64,000 nt of DNA from Macrocystis pyrifera (lineage: Eukaryota; Sar; Phaeophyceae; Laminariales; Laminariaceae). Position 1 is the stretch's first letter; each line of letters starts with the position of its first letter. Under the pieces are notes generated by a model that was not told the origin of the DNA, made no database searches, and was given only the letters and a program-made list of their open reading frames with translations. The DNA lies in assembly GCA_031763025.1 (NCBI GenBank), contig JASSKH010000001.1, positions 24,323,466-24,387,465 of the forward strand, given 5' to 3'. A program made the translations under genes and the position numbers. Positions 41,556 through 52,855 of the stretch are shown piece after piece.

Positions 41556-43268
41556 CAAGGACGGAAATCACACGTGGTTGATGTACATGAGCTACTACCT
41601 CCGGGACGACGGTGTCGCCTGTTTGGGGGGGATAGGGGGGCACAAGTATGACCTGGAGATTGTCATCGTCGAGGTCGATAAGAACACCGTGAGTCGGAGT
41701 GTGTTGCGGAGTGCGATACGTGCAGTGCTGTACACGCGACACAACTTAACAATCCCTTTTGAAGAGCTGCACCCACCTTTTCGGGGACGTAGTACTTGGA
41801 ATTAGTGCGGAAATATGTTTTTCGGTAGTGACAGGGTGTGATAAGCTCTTGATTTGAACCAGGCCAAAGGGCCTTTTAAGACACTCTGTTTCGTATCAGG
41901 AACCGCTGTGCGTGTCCTCGAAATGGCGCGGTAGCAGAGGCTCGGCACTGGAGCTGACGGGACTCGGACTGGTACCGATACGCTTGCTCGACGTAGTTTT
42001 GAAGAAGAAAGGTGTTTGTTAAAACATGGGGCGCCAAAACAACGGTGGAGAATAATGGACTTGTTGGGGTAGTACGTGATCGCTGCGAGGAACAGTGAGG
42101 AGGCAAAGAGGAGTGAAGAGGAGTGACTGCGTGGAGACTGTCTTCCGTGCGATAACGTCTAGAGCTACTGGGCCGTCGTCCTGTGCTGCAGCGTGTAGAT
42201 CTACTAGGATGTTGTCTCGTGCAACAATCTGTTATAGAAGATTGATCTGTTCTCGAACGAAACTACGGTGATAGCCTCGATGCCTTTTCCGGGAGGTTCC
42301 AGGTCGACTGAAAACCGTCGATAGCTTACGTCTCCGACTACACTGCGCTATATCCTGGTGTACGTGTTGCTATCCATAGATTCGCCGGAACACAACAGCT
42401 CTGCTGCGCACTACTCTAGCTTGAAGCGACTGCTTTCACTGAACGTTGAATACGTGTAGAATACCCAGCCTGCACTTATCAGTTTTGTACCCTTGACCCC
42501 ACCCCCACACAGACCTTGGCTTTTGTTGTGTTGTGTTGTCTTGCGTTGTGCTGTGTTGTCTTGTCCGGTCTTTTCTTGGCTTGGCTTGGCTTGTCTTTCC
42601 TTTCGTTGTATTTTATCCTGCCTTGCTTTGGCGCCTTGCCCTGCCTTGCCTTGCCTTGCCTTGCCTTGCCTCGCCTCGCCTCGCCCCGCCTTGCCTTGCC
42701 TTGCCTTGCCTAGTCTACTTACAATAGATTATCTTGTATTTACATATCACTATACTATAATACCCTTTCACATGTTTTGTGACGGTGTCTTGTCTCTTCT
42801 CGTCGTGTACATAATACGATACCATCTTCTATTTTGTGTCGCTTGTATATTATCGTGGGATCGCGGCAGCAAGAAGTTACCGGGTGTTTCTACGGCCCGC
42901 ACAGCAGCCACGAGCACATGTGGATCCGAAACGGGGACGACATCAACCAAATCATCGGCGACACCGGCCGGCCCAGCGTGTACGCAAGCCTCGGCAAGCA
43001 CGCCAGCTACCCCCTCAGCGGATTCGTGATCCGCCTATTCGGAGCAGGGACAGACAGGTGCACCGATCCCACGGCGTACGACAGGCCCCTCTTCCCCCTC
43101 GATCAGAGAACCCAAGATGTGGAACGCATCGACGGTGAATTCTCGGGTCCGAGAACAAAAATTGGTCGGGACTGGTCTACAGCCCCCTTGACACGACTGA
43201 AGGATGTCCGCAGGCGCAGGGCGGTGCCCCCAGCCAAGCAAGTCCTTCGCGAACTGGGTGAGTTTTAG
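41556..43268 (+). CDS. Vps62/DUF946-like gene, copy B (two exons, open)
   Basis: Exon 41556-41688 (133 bp; CGCAG acceptor, GTGAGT donor) encodes TWLMYMSYYLRDDGV and HKYDLEIVIVEVDKNT. Exon 42870-43268 (GGCAG acceptor) encodes QEVTGCFYGPHSSHEHMWIR, then GRPSVYASLGKHASYPLSG, RLFGAGTDRC and a basic tail ending VLRELGEF and TAG. The join is in phase 0 and reads through without stops, unlike copy A. Family features are the aromatic strand, the H.YD.E block and the GKHASYP block. The 1181-bp intron carries a CTTGC tract and a solo copia-type LTR that accounts for its extra ~600 bp over copy A. The first exon here begins with one base of a split codon, so upstream exons must exist; 27578-27750 and 31544-31620 are candidates. 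Function in this family is not well established. Confidence 0.6.
41880..42481 (-). repeat. solo copia-type LTR in the intron of copy B
   Basis: Aligns with 14490-15021: CGAAATGGCG(C/T)GGTAG, CTGGAGCTGA, TCTAGAGCTACTGG, CCGTCGTCCTGT and a minus-strand start TGATAAGTGCAGG. No internal region or second LTR is present. Copy A lacks it, so it inserted after the segmental duplication. Its left border is approximate. Confidence 0.6.
42520..42720. repeat. CTTGC/TTGCC pentamer tract in intron
   Basis: Counterpart of 1145-1220 in copy A, expanded here to about 200 bp. Confidence 0.85.
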
Positions 43269-43386
43269 TTTTGGCTTCAATAAGCATTTTTTAAGACTGA
43301 ATGAAACTGCCACATGCTATTTCCAAGTTTTCTTGTGGTGGGTGCAATTATAAAAGTTCATATTCTGGCTCCGATCCATTTGCTGC

Positions 43387-43394
43387 GGCGAGAG

Positions 43395-43442
<48 letters not shown>
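43387..43442. repeat. (GA)n microsatellite
   Basis: About 22 uninterrupted AG/GA dinucleotides plus short flanking units. Confidence 0.95.
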
Positions 43443-43469
43443 GGGAACAAATGCGTCTTTACCGCAGGG

Positions 43470-43700
43470 GGGGGCGGGGAGGCGGGGGGGGCGGGGGGGG
43501 GGGGGGGGCGGGTGTACTCGATATCATGCATGGCCGTAATCGTATGACCATAGACCCTCGCATCCCTACAATGCCGGCACGGAGCACGTCGGGTTTTCAC
43601 CAATCCGGCAGACATTGCTTGCACCAAGCGCGAAGCGCCGTGAGGTGTCCGGCGAGTCTCATGAAGGATGAGCTGCATCCTGCTCAGAACCGCTTGGGGG
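43470..43700 (-). mobile_element. SINE 3' portion with long C tract
   Basis: A G-rich run with more than ten consecutive G, then TGTACTCGATATCATGCATG, GACCATAGACCCTCGCATCC, CACCAAGCGCGAAGCGCCGT and GAGCTGCATCCTGC, then another G run at about 43687-43702. Absent from copy A, so it is a post-duplication insertion. Confidence 0.85.
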
Positions 43701-43702
43701 GG

Positions 43703-44500
43703 GGGGGGGGGGGTGTAAAAGGGTTAAAGGGGGGCGAACGCCTATTTCTCTTGGTGTATGATGGGTTGTTTGAGCAGCAGGAGGTGGAGGGGTCTATAGC
43801 GGTGTGGTTGCCGCGCCCAAAAAAAAAGAAGTTAAAAAGGGCGTTGTTTTGGGGAGAGACGGGTGGTGTAAGGGCCCACCTTTTTTTTTTGGTGTATGAT
43901 GGGTTGTTTGAGCAGGAGCAGGAGAAAGAGGAGGCGGGGGGTTGTACTCATTGTGATGCGTGACCGTGGTCGTATGATCATGGACCCTCGCATGCCTAAG
44001 AAGGCGGGCGGGGCGGGGTCTATAGTGGTATAGTTACCGTTGCCGAGACGAGGGCGCATAGGAATTGTGATTCATATGTCGGGGGAGGGAGGTGATGTTT
44101 TTCCTGTTATTTGTGTGTCTGGGTGAGTAAGGAGGAGAAGGAGAAGGAGGGTGGGAAGGGTCGACAGCGGTATAGTTGCTGAGGCGAGAGCGATTCTGAC
44201 AAAGGGGCAATACGTTGGTGGGAAGGGAGGGGGGGGGGGGTTATAAAAGGGGGCATGGGTTTCATCTTCGTGTTTCATTATTGGCAGAGCAGGAGGGGGC
44301 GTGGGAGAGGGTGTCTACAGCAGCTTTGTAGCAGCGTGCGGGGAATAACGTAGCACAGATGTCTGTGCTCAAGTCGAGACGTACAACACAGCACAACATA
44401 GCACGGGAGTTTTTTTTTTTGCGAATGAAAACGTGATGCCCGCGCAGCTACATAGGTTGATCGTGCGGGAAAGCGGCATACGCGTACTACGTGGCACACT
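43703..44500. other. G-rich spacer of the duplicated segment with an old SINE tail
   Basis: Two related blocks reading TTGGTGTATGATGGGTTGTTTG lie near 43751 and 43890. A decayed SINE tail lies at 43938-44010, shared with 2087-2165. No gene is recognised. Confidence 0.6.
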
Positions 44501-44501
44501 A

Positions 44502-44609
44502 TCACGGGGATCCATAGTTAACAGGACCTATGGTGTACATAAAAACCTATATATTTACCTATTTTTTTACTAACAAAATTTGGTCCCGTTAACTACGGAC
44601 CCCCCGTAA
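44502..44609 (+). mobile_element. TA-flanked MITE, copy 9
   Basis: TCACGGGGATCC at the left (two changes) and GGACCCCCCGTAA at the right, TA on both sides. Positional equivalent of copy 1 in the duplicated segment. Confidence 0.85.
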
Positions 44610-44843
44610 TAGCACGTCCCTCGCCGCGAGCGCCCAGTGCCCACGCACCAACATCACCTAGTGAGCACGCAGGAAATACTACAAGAACCTCACCGATGAC
44701 CACTGTTACCTGTAACAACAATCTAACCCCGATCCTTTTCTCTCTTCCCCCGGGAGAAAGCACAAAATAAGTACCATGCGACAGCCCCGCTGCTAGGTAG
44801 TGCTTTATAACTAACCAACTAACTCTAAGTCCTTCTGCTCAGC

Positions 44844-44870
44844 CCCCCCCCCCCCCCCCCCCCCCCCCCC
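44844..44870. repeat. poly-C run (~27)
   Basis: A long C homopolymer followed by (GC)n. The equivalent run in copy A (3228-3238) is only about 11 C. Confidence 0.9.
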
Positions 44871-44894
44871 GCGCGCGCGCACGCGCCCGGCTTC

Positions 44895-45203
44895 GTACGT
44901 CCTCTCCGTGCCTGCCGCCGTGTCTGTCGTGCTTGTCTTGCCTGTCTTGCGTGTCGTGGCTTTCGTCTCTGTTGCGCTTCATGGGCCTGTTGTTGTGCTC
45001 GTCGTTCCTGCCATACCTGTCGCACATTACGTCGTGCCTGTCGCGTCCGCGGCGCCTTATGTACGTGCCGTGCCTCTCGTGCGTGTTGTGACTGTCGGGC
45101 TTTGCGTCTGTCGTGCGCGTCGTGCGTGTCGCTCGTGTCGCTCGTGTCGCGCGTGTCGTGCCTTTCGCGTCTTTGGTGCCTGACGCCACTTGTCGCCATT
45201 TGT
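44895..45203. repeat. GTC-rich minisatellite, sister of 3236-3690
   Basis: CCTGTCTTGC, CGTGTCGTG and CGCTCGTGTCG units, ending at the assembly gap. Confidence 0.85.
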
Positions 45204-45303
45204 NNNNNNNNNNNNNNNNNNNNNNNNNNNNNNNNNNNNNNNNNNNNNNNNNNNNNNNNNNNNNNNNNNNNNNNNNNNNNNNNNNNNNNNNNNNNNNNNN
45301 NNN
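45204..45303. other. assembly gap
   Basis: Exactly 100 N, probably a placeholder of unknown true length at a minisatellite/tetranucleotide junction. Confidence 0.99.
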
Positions 45304-45735
45304 GGTTGATTCATCAGTTGGTTGGTTGGTTGGTTGGTTCATGGACTGATTATTTGATTGGCCGGGTGATTGATTGAGTGATTGCTTGATTGGTTTGATT
45401 AGTTGCTCGGTCGATTGATTAAGTGATAGAATTATCGATTGTTTGATTGCTTGGCTGATAGATTGGTTCATCGATTTGGATGGCGGACTGATTGGTTGGT
45501 CGGTTAGATATACTGCTTGGTTGGCTGCTTGGTTAGCCGATCGACTGATTGACTGATCGACCTGCTAGTTAATGGCCTGACTGATTGATCGATTGATGCG
45601 TTGATTCGTTGATTTACTGACTGATTGGTCGGTTGGTTTGTCGATCAACGACTTGATCGGCCGCTAGATCTCGATTGTTGCGTTGATTGATTGAACTATT
45701 GATTGGTTGATTTTTTTATTGGTTGATTGAGTGGA
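45304..45735. repeat. degenerate GATT/GGTT tetranucleotide tract
   Basis: Long drift-rich array of GGTT, GATT, TGATTGAT and CGATTGATTG units. The equivalent place in copy A (3738-3776) has short CGAC and GGCT tetramers. Confidence 0.85.
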
Positions 45736-48510
45736 TGTTTTTCATCTCCGCCGTGAGGGGCTAGCCTTCCCTCTTGTGCCGGTTGTGTTATGCGCTTGCT
45801 GTGCTGCCATTAAGGTTGTAGGATGAAGCACTATACTTTGGGCCATCATCAAGGTCTGAGTGAGCAGCACTATTGTTAAGTCCAGTAAGTCTAGTTGTGT
45901 CATCATGATGTGCCGCTTTACATAGCACAGCAGTAGTTCTTAGTGTTGGCGGTATATACTCGTAGCAGTAAGAAGCCGTCGATTTCATGAGTTCATCATG
46001 TTGGTTTTTAGTCCACCTGTAGGGTAGTAGGAGAGGGATGGCAGTCGCGTGCCACGGTCTTTTGGGTGGAATCTTCATAGATACGTCACGTATTGCGCAG
46101 GTGGCCGAGACCCCCCCCCCCCTCTTGCAAAATGCAGGCGTAAACAAATCCTTGTAGAAATATCGAACAATCTAGCGAACCCCACAAAGTGTCGATAACC
46201 TCTCAATTCGGTGTACGACTATTACTACTGGTGAGCTACATTGTTCAACGTCTCCACACGGATTTTTTTTACGCCCACATTGTGCAGGGGGGGGGGGGGG
46301 GGGTCCTAGCCACCTGTCAAGCATTGGCGGTGCAGGCAAGGGGTCGATTGGGCGGTGTGCTCTCTAGCTTCTCGTGCGGGCCGGTGTGCGCGCTATGCCT
46401 ATTCGTGCAATTTTTGTACCGTGCCAGGGTAGAGAGCATGTCGCGTGTTGGGTTCAGGGGAGGTAGGGAGGGAGCTTGTCGGGTATTGGGGCAGTCATCG
46501 TACAATGTTCCTTTTAGTCCAGGCTGTTGTGCTTAGCGTACCGTACATGCGCTAACTACACCGTGCCGGGAGGGAACGTTGTCTGTCATGTCTGGGGACC
46601 TTTTAAGGCCCCCCGCCCCATTTTGCGATGCTGTTGTTGGAGGCTGGCGCTGCCTGTTTGTTGAGCAGGCGCCGTGCGTGCCACATGGGAGCATCGTATC
46701 ATACCCGGACCGTATAGGCGCGGTCAAAGTATACTGTTCCTGGCTGGTGTGAGTAGCAGTGCAGCAGCAGCAGCTGTTGTATACGCGTTGCACCGTGCCG
46801 GACTAAACGCCTGGCTGGTGTGCGCAGCAGTGCAGCTGTTGTTGTTGTAGTTGTATGGACGCTTCACCGGGCCGCGACTGAGCTTGCTGGGGACTGCCTC
46901 TCAATCCCTTCCCCCCCGTCTCCCCCGTTCCGCCCACCCCCGGCTCCCCTGCTCCGTTACGCTGTTTGTTGTTGTAGGAATGACTTTGGGGGTGTAGGAA
47001 AAGCCTCTTGCTTCGTGAGAGCGGCATGCATGAATTAGAGCACTGCCCCGTAAACATGTGGTAGGAAGCCGCGATGTTCGTTGTCGTCTGTGTTCCCGTA
47101 TTACACGCTACCTGGTAGACTACACTCCCACGTATTTCGAAGCTGGTTCTCTCGACAATGGGGAAGGTGCAAACGCCGAGTGATTCGTCTATGGAAATAC
47201 CTCGACGGGCCGCCATTTTTTATCCCCCTTGCCCTGAAGAAACTCGGCTTGGAAATTCGTCCCAGGGTGTGTGTGTTATCTTGATTATAGTATACGGTAT
47301 CTGACGTTGGGCATAGAGAAAAGCGTTTTGAAGTTTGTCTGTGGTTGCTGTAGTTCTTGTTGCATCTTGGTCAACTGGCTGCTGCCTTTTGCTGGAACGA
47401 TTTGCATCTTGTTGTATTTTTTGCTTGTTGCATTTTTTCGCTGTGTTGTTAACGTAGTCGTCGTCCATTTGTTTTTTGCATCGTGCGTACTTGTAGATGA
47501 TACGCAGCGCGTATAGTACAGGGTATTGGGTTTTGTAATATTTTTGGCTGTTTTGTTTTTGCAGTTGCTTGTTTTTGTGGGTGTTCTGTTTGTGTAGATG
47601 AATGATACAGATATAGCGCGTAGTAAACTGTGTATGTTCGGCGTTAGGCATATATCTGTGCTGTATGCTTAGCTGTGCTCGCCGCCCTGCCATACCGCGC
47701 CCCGGTCGGCTAGACGGAGCAGCACTGGCGTGCACACCAGCAGCAAGCAGCGCTGCCTGGAGTTATTTTGGGGGGGCTTTATGCATATTTCTCCGTTTTG
47801 GGGGACACATTAATCGCTTGAGGTCGGTGCAGGGCGAGCGATGGTGTCGGGTCCGTTGGTGGGCGAGCGCAGGCGGGGGTAGGACGAGGAATCGTCGAGG
47901 GAGGCGGAGGAGGGAGGAGGGGGGCGAGGGGCGAGGAGCGGTTGGGAGTTTTGAACAATGGTTGCCTACTTATCTATATGTGTGTACTGGGTATGATGTA
48001 CTGTAGTTGGAAGTATGCGAGTACCTCTTGTGGTTGCTCTTGGGGGATAAAAAGAGAGCTGTTGCCGGCTGCGCGGGAAATGTATGTGATGCATGTGGTA
48101 TATGATTTGTATGGTCTGGTGTACAATAGGCCGGAGGAGGAGATACTACATTAGTAGTTCTTACCGTGCAGACACACACATGCCGAACCGTTTGCGGCGG
48201 TTCGGTGAATAAGCGGAACGACTAATTAATGGATATTGATATTGAGGAGAAAAACATGGCGAGGAATCGGCATTTGATATATGATACCACGCCTACTGGA
48301 GTATGTCGTAGGGGTCATCAATATCACCACGAAAAACCTGTTAGCATCCCTATGGTGGGAATCAATGATCGTCGTCATCAAAAATTGAAGCAATGTCGTT
48401 GTCGCCGCCTGTCTATTTGTCACATGCCTAAATTTTAGAGCATTCAGTCGCGCACTGGCGATTGCAGTGTTCGATGCGGTTTGTGCATTCTTGGTATTTT
48501 TTGTAGAAGT
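45736..48510. other. gene-free stretch
   Basis: No protein domain or RNA is recognised. There is a poly-G run at about 46287-46303. About 48000-48125 is related, in inverted orientation, to 51540-51745. A 119-codon minus-strand frame at 45788-46147 has no recognisable motif. Confidence 0.4.
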
Positions 48511-48511
48511 A

Positions 48512-48665
48512 GATGGAAAGCTTCCATGGAAGCATAGTCTACTTCCATGTGTGTGGAAGCTTCCACAAGCTTCCATTTTTGAATTTCCATGGAAGCTTCC
48601 ACGAGCTATACATATTTGTTTCCGCTGCTTTCCGTGAACTTCCACGCGCTTCAGCGAGCTTCTGA
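48512..48665. repeat. CTTCCATGGAAG-rich palindromic cluster (left)
   Basis: GCTTCCATGGAAGC and CTTCC(A/C)(T/A)G(G/T)AAGC variants recur with CTTCCACGAGCT-type derivatives. A second cluster is at 49045-49240. Confidence 0.7.
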
Positions 48666-48951
48666 TTTGTGTATCGATAGGTACCGTAGTGTGTGAGCTC
48701 TTCACATCTTTCCACTAACTACAATATCATCACTTTTGTTTCTAACCGTAGCCGTATCCCCACCCCTGACCCCTACCACTTCGAGGCCTCTGCTTGCTTG
48801 AAGTAGTATTTGGGGAACACTCTCGGGTCGCTGCGCTTGGAAATACGCTCGAAAACAATAGATCGCTGTGCTGAGAAATACTTCAGGTCGCCGAGTGGGC
48901 GACAAAACCTCCACAGTAGTAGTACCAGCAGTAATAATCGGGTTAGTAGTT

Positions 48952-48967
48952 CCTGGTTTGTAGTAGC

Positions 48968-49002
<35 letters not shown>

Positions 49003-49003
49003 A
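48952..49003. repeat. (TAG)n trinucleotide repeat
   Basis: About 12 GTA/TAG triplets in a row with flanking AGCAGTA variants. Confidence 0.9.
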
Positions 49004-49044
49004 CGTAACCTGCTTCTACTGTGCAACTCCCTGCCCTACATGCT

Positions 49045-49240
49045 ACAGCTTCCATGGACTTCCGTTCGGACTTCCACAAAAGCTTGCCACGGAAGCTTCC
49101 ATGAAAGTCGCCCATGGAATCTTCCATGTATTTCCTCCCATGTAACAAGTAGAATTTACATGCATAGACGTAAAAGTTACTTCCACGGAAGAGGAGTATG
49201 TATTACTTCGAAGGAAACTGCCACGAGCTTCCACGTCAAA
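49045..49240. repeat. CTTCCATGGAAG-rich palindromic cluster (right)
   Basis: GCTTCCATGGACTTCC, CACGGAAGCTTCCATG, CCCATGGAATCTTCCATG and TTCCACGGAAGAGG mirror the left cluster. Confidence 0.7.
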
Positions 49241-49654
49241 AACAAAATAGCATCTGAGACCGTGTTCGATGACATCGGTATATGATATATGCCGGTTTAT
49301 GTGAATATATCAGGTATGCTACTGTACACTATATGGCAAGTCGAGTCGGCTTTTCATTCGCTTTTGGACGCGAGAGGGGAAGGGAGGGCCGTCCTCTGCA
49401 CCTGGGCTGTGGATTTTAACTTTTTAGTACCGCACGTTACAGAACCACATATGATACTGGTATGTATTCATAATCCCAAGTGATACGTGTTCGAAACGGG
49501 AGTGCAGTCCTATAGAGGGGTTCGAGTTAGCTCATACCAGGTAGGTCAAAAAGTACCAGGTGCCAGGTACTGCATATGAATACGTGGACGGGGACGCTGG
49601 CTGTGACTGAAAAAACGTTTCTTGCGGCTTGTTCATGCTTTCAGATGGTCTCCA

Positions 49655-50035
49655 AGAGGTGAAACATTACGAACACATCGGGCAGATCGTCGATTCCCAC
49701 CTCATGATCTACATTCATTCCTGATCTTGCATGGTCTACAGCAGTAGCTCAGTTGCCAAGTGCGAGCCGTATTAATCAATCGGCATGATCTACAGCTATT
49801 ACGGGGGTCCATAGTTAACAGGACCTATGGTATACATAAAAACCTATATATTTACCTATTTTTAGTAACAAAATTTGGTCCCGTTAACTATGGACCCCCG
49901 TAATAGCACGTATTTCCTGCGTTGGACCTGAACTAAGCAGATCTTGCATAGCATGTTACAACGGCAGAGGGCAGAGAATTCGTAGCATCTACAGCAGATG
50001 ATTCAGTACTGCAGTAGATCGCAATCAGACCGACG
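49655..50035. repeat. dispersed repeat related to 19896-20190, split by a MITE
   Basis: CGTCGATTCCCACCTCATGA, CTGATCTTGCATGGTCTA, GCATAGCATGTTACAACGGC and AGCAGATGAT, with a MITE at 49799-49903 in the middle. Confidence 0.55.
49799..49903 (+). mobile_element. 105-bp TA-flanked MITE, copy 10
   Basis: TTACGGGGGTCCATAG to CTATGGACCCCCGTAA with TA on each side. The best-preserved copy, with 27-bp terminal inverted repeats that differ at one position. Confidence 0.9.
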
Positions 50036-51539
50036 TGTGAAACATTGTAACTGGTACCTGGTACCTGGTATACGTCCAGGGTACACGATGAAAGAGAAAA
50101 ACGATACCACGCTACTCCTCAACAGATCAGAGCGAAAAGAAGACCAGCAGGGTTAGATTTCCGCACGAAACTGTGTACCTGGCAAAAGACAACTTTTAGT
50201 CAATGTGTTTTTAACCTGGTTTGAGTATGATCCCCCCACTGTCCACTTGAAGACCTCGGGCAAAAACGTCGTTTCTGATTTCTTTTTCGTGCACCCTCGT
50301 TACTCTCAACCCCTTTGTATTCAAGTTTAATTACGATACATTGGTTGGTCAGGCCTTGTCGACGTGGAATTTGCTGGGAGGAGGGGAGGGCGTGTGTGTG
50401 TGTTGTGTTTCGAAGACGATCGAGCCTGATTGCGTTTGGTTGTCGAGGAAGGGTTGGGTTTGATGTTTTCGTTCCTGGTTTGTGTGGGATTTTTTGCTGA
50501 AAGAATTGTGTTCCATTGCCCTCCATCCACCCTGATGCCCTTCTACCTTGTATCGTTTGATTTTCAAGGGTTGTTACACACCAAACAATACAGTAGAAGG
50601 CGTTTTAATGTTGTTGTTGTTCCCTTACATCTTTGCATTCCCTTCAACAGGGGCCGCCTTGAGTCATTGCATACCCTCCCCCCGTGCTTCCCTCCTTACG
50701 TCTCCCTCCTTGCCTCTGTTCCTTGCCCCCCACCCTTCCCCTCCCCCCCTCCCCCGGTTCTCCCCTCCCTCCGCCCCCAAGACTGCCTGTTTATCTATTG
50801 GAAATGTCCGGACAATTGATTTCGGAGACTGCCTACTTATCTATTCGAATTGTCGGATGATTTTGGGTGCTGTCGATAAATTAGAAAAGTCTGGACAGTA
50901 CGGCCAGGTGACTTGTCTATTCATAGCATTTGCCCCGATAATAGAGTTCAAGTCGTCTCTTATCACGCATGCAAGCATAGGCCACAGTAGACAAGCTATT
51001 GCAAGAGGAACCTGTTAATAGGCAGTAGTCCTGGTGTTGTCTTTTGTCCAGGGTGTGATACGCGTTTCATCATCGAACACTATAACCATCAGCGCGCGAC
51101 TACGCTGGTTCATAATAGGGACATATGATAATCAGACAGGCGGCCACGATAACATTGATCCAATCGGCGATTGACGATTGACGATATTGACGATCATTGA
51201 TGCCCATCATATTGATGCTACCAGTTCATTCATGATGATATTGATGCCGGCAACGATACAGTCGAGTATGCCTGGTATCATATCATCTATTGATTGTAAG
51301 GATGGTCGACTTAGAAACCGGTTGTAAAAGGATCACCTCCTCATATCATTCCCCTCGTTACTCATTCAATATCTCACATAGTGTTCCTAGTCCTCGAATT
51401 GTACTATTAATATTATAGACCGTCGTGGGCAGTTGGACGTGTCTCACTCCATCTATTCTAGCAGTGAGAACTACAGCAGTATCTCCTACGTACTGTAGCC
51501 TGTCATACACCAAATCAGATACGCCAGGAACACCACCAC
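50036..51539. other. gene-free stretch, nothing recognised
   Basis: A pyrimidine-rich block lies at 50660-50785. A GAT-rich block at 51160-51260 has repeated ATTGATG/GACGAT words. No coding motif found. Confidence 0.4.
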
Positions 51540-51745
51540 ATACGTTACATGCACAACAGCTTGCCCAACGCCCGTGACAGCCCCCTACTCTTCCCGCCAA
51601 GGTAAACAAAGAGGTGCTCGTATGATACGTCCCACACACATATAGCTTGCCCAAGGTAGGTAACAGCCCCCTTCTCTCCCCCACAAGGTACACCGAAGAG
51701 GTGCTCGTATTCCAGGAGTATATGATACGGCAGTACGCATACAGA
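51540..51745. repeat. ~105-bp direct duplication
   Basis: AGCTTGCCCAA, GTGACAGCCCCCTACTC / GTAACAGCCCCCTTCTC and GAAGAGGTGCTCGTAT / CAAAGAGGTGCTCGTAT recur about 105 bp apart. A related inverted copy is near 48000-48125. Confidence 0.65.
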
Positions 51746-52228
51746 GAGGTACTGTAGGTCACATTCAATTTCCAACCCAGACCGCTCGTCGTCTTTTGCT
51801 TGTCCTACCTGTGCTGCGCTCCGCCGCCATCTCTTCAATTCAAAAAAGCAACAAACAAAAACAGTACGGGAGGGTTATTTTCCCTCTGCAGCAATCACAA
51901 ATAAAAAAACACGGCCGGCGAATAATATCCTTTCGAATCCAGCAAAAAAAAAATCTATCCATCCTTCCACCCATCAATCAATCAATCAATCAATCAATCC
52001 ACCCGCTCTGTCTCAAAAGCGCAGAAACCGGCCAGTCGGCAAGATGGCTTAGATAGGCATCTCGCCGACTGACCGCTTTGTGCACTTGTGAAATATGGCT
52101 GCATTGATTGATCGATGCAGGGATGTTCTCTTTCTTGGCAATTCCTTCGGGCTCTTCACTTTTAGGTCTAAGCTCGGCAAGGTGTGCACGTGGCGTGGAG
52201 AACACCTCTACCTTCCACCCCTTCCCCT

Positions 52229-52290
52229 CCCAAAAACCCGCATCCTCTCCTCTTCTCTCCTCTTCTCTCCTCTCCTCTCCTCTCCAATTT
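52229..52290. repeat. (TCTCC)n pentamer repeat
   Basis: CTCCTCTTCTCTCC units run into CTCTCCTCTCCTCTCC. A CAAT tetramer run lies at 51971-51999. Confidence 0.85.
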
Positions 52291-52800
52291 TCTCTCTAAA
52301 ACAATAAAACAAAAGTGCGCCGGGCAAGCGGCCAGAAGCTCTTTCTCCCAAACGAAAACAAAACATATAGGTATACACGTATCATTTATAGTACCTCTGG
52401 AGGGTGGGTACCCACTGAGAGGGTCCGCGCTACCCCCGGAGACCATCAAATATGTATCAGCGAAACGGGTGTACAACACACACAGTCCAGCACCCCTCCC
52501 TTGCATCCCATCGGTTGGAAACAACATACAGCATGGGGGACGAGCATTTCCTTCTCCAAAAATAGACAAGAAAACGCTCCTTGTCTCTCACTGAGTGCAG
52601 AAGTGACTGCTGCGTGTGGTCGCGGCTACGGTGGAGTCCTCGACATAGAAGGCGCTTTCTAGCTTCTATGGCCAGAGGTACTTCCGCTGCTCCCGATAAT
52701 CGAGGTGGTTCATCATCAGGAGGAGACGGTGATCGCTTGTGCAGTTGCCAGTATCGTCCTAGGCCTCCAGGAAGTCGGCGAGGCGCGTATAGCTCGAGCG
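52291..52800. other. gene-free stretch, nothing recognised
   Basis: Frames are open on both strands across about 52440-52930 but contain no recognisable domain. Confidence 0.35.
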
Positions 52801-52855
52801 TGGGGTGGGGTGGGGTGGGGTGGGATAGGGTTAGGGTGGGGTTAGGGCGGGGTGT
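52801..52855. repeat. GGGGT / telomere-like short array
   Basis: Four TGGGG units pass into GATAGGGTTAGGGTGGGG and TTAGGGCGGGG. Resembles an interstitial TTAGGG stretch. Confidence 0.7.

Noticed and set aside
44839-45471. 210-codon minus-strand frame
   Set aside because: It crosses the 100-N gap and consists of minisatellite and tetranucleotide sequence.
45788-46147. 119-codon minus-strand frame
   Set aside because: No motif, no splice context and no homologue visible in the window; likely chance.
49515-49535. B-box-like GGGGTTCGAGTT
   Set aside because: No T-stem, acceptor or A box around it.
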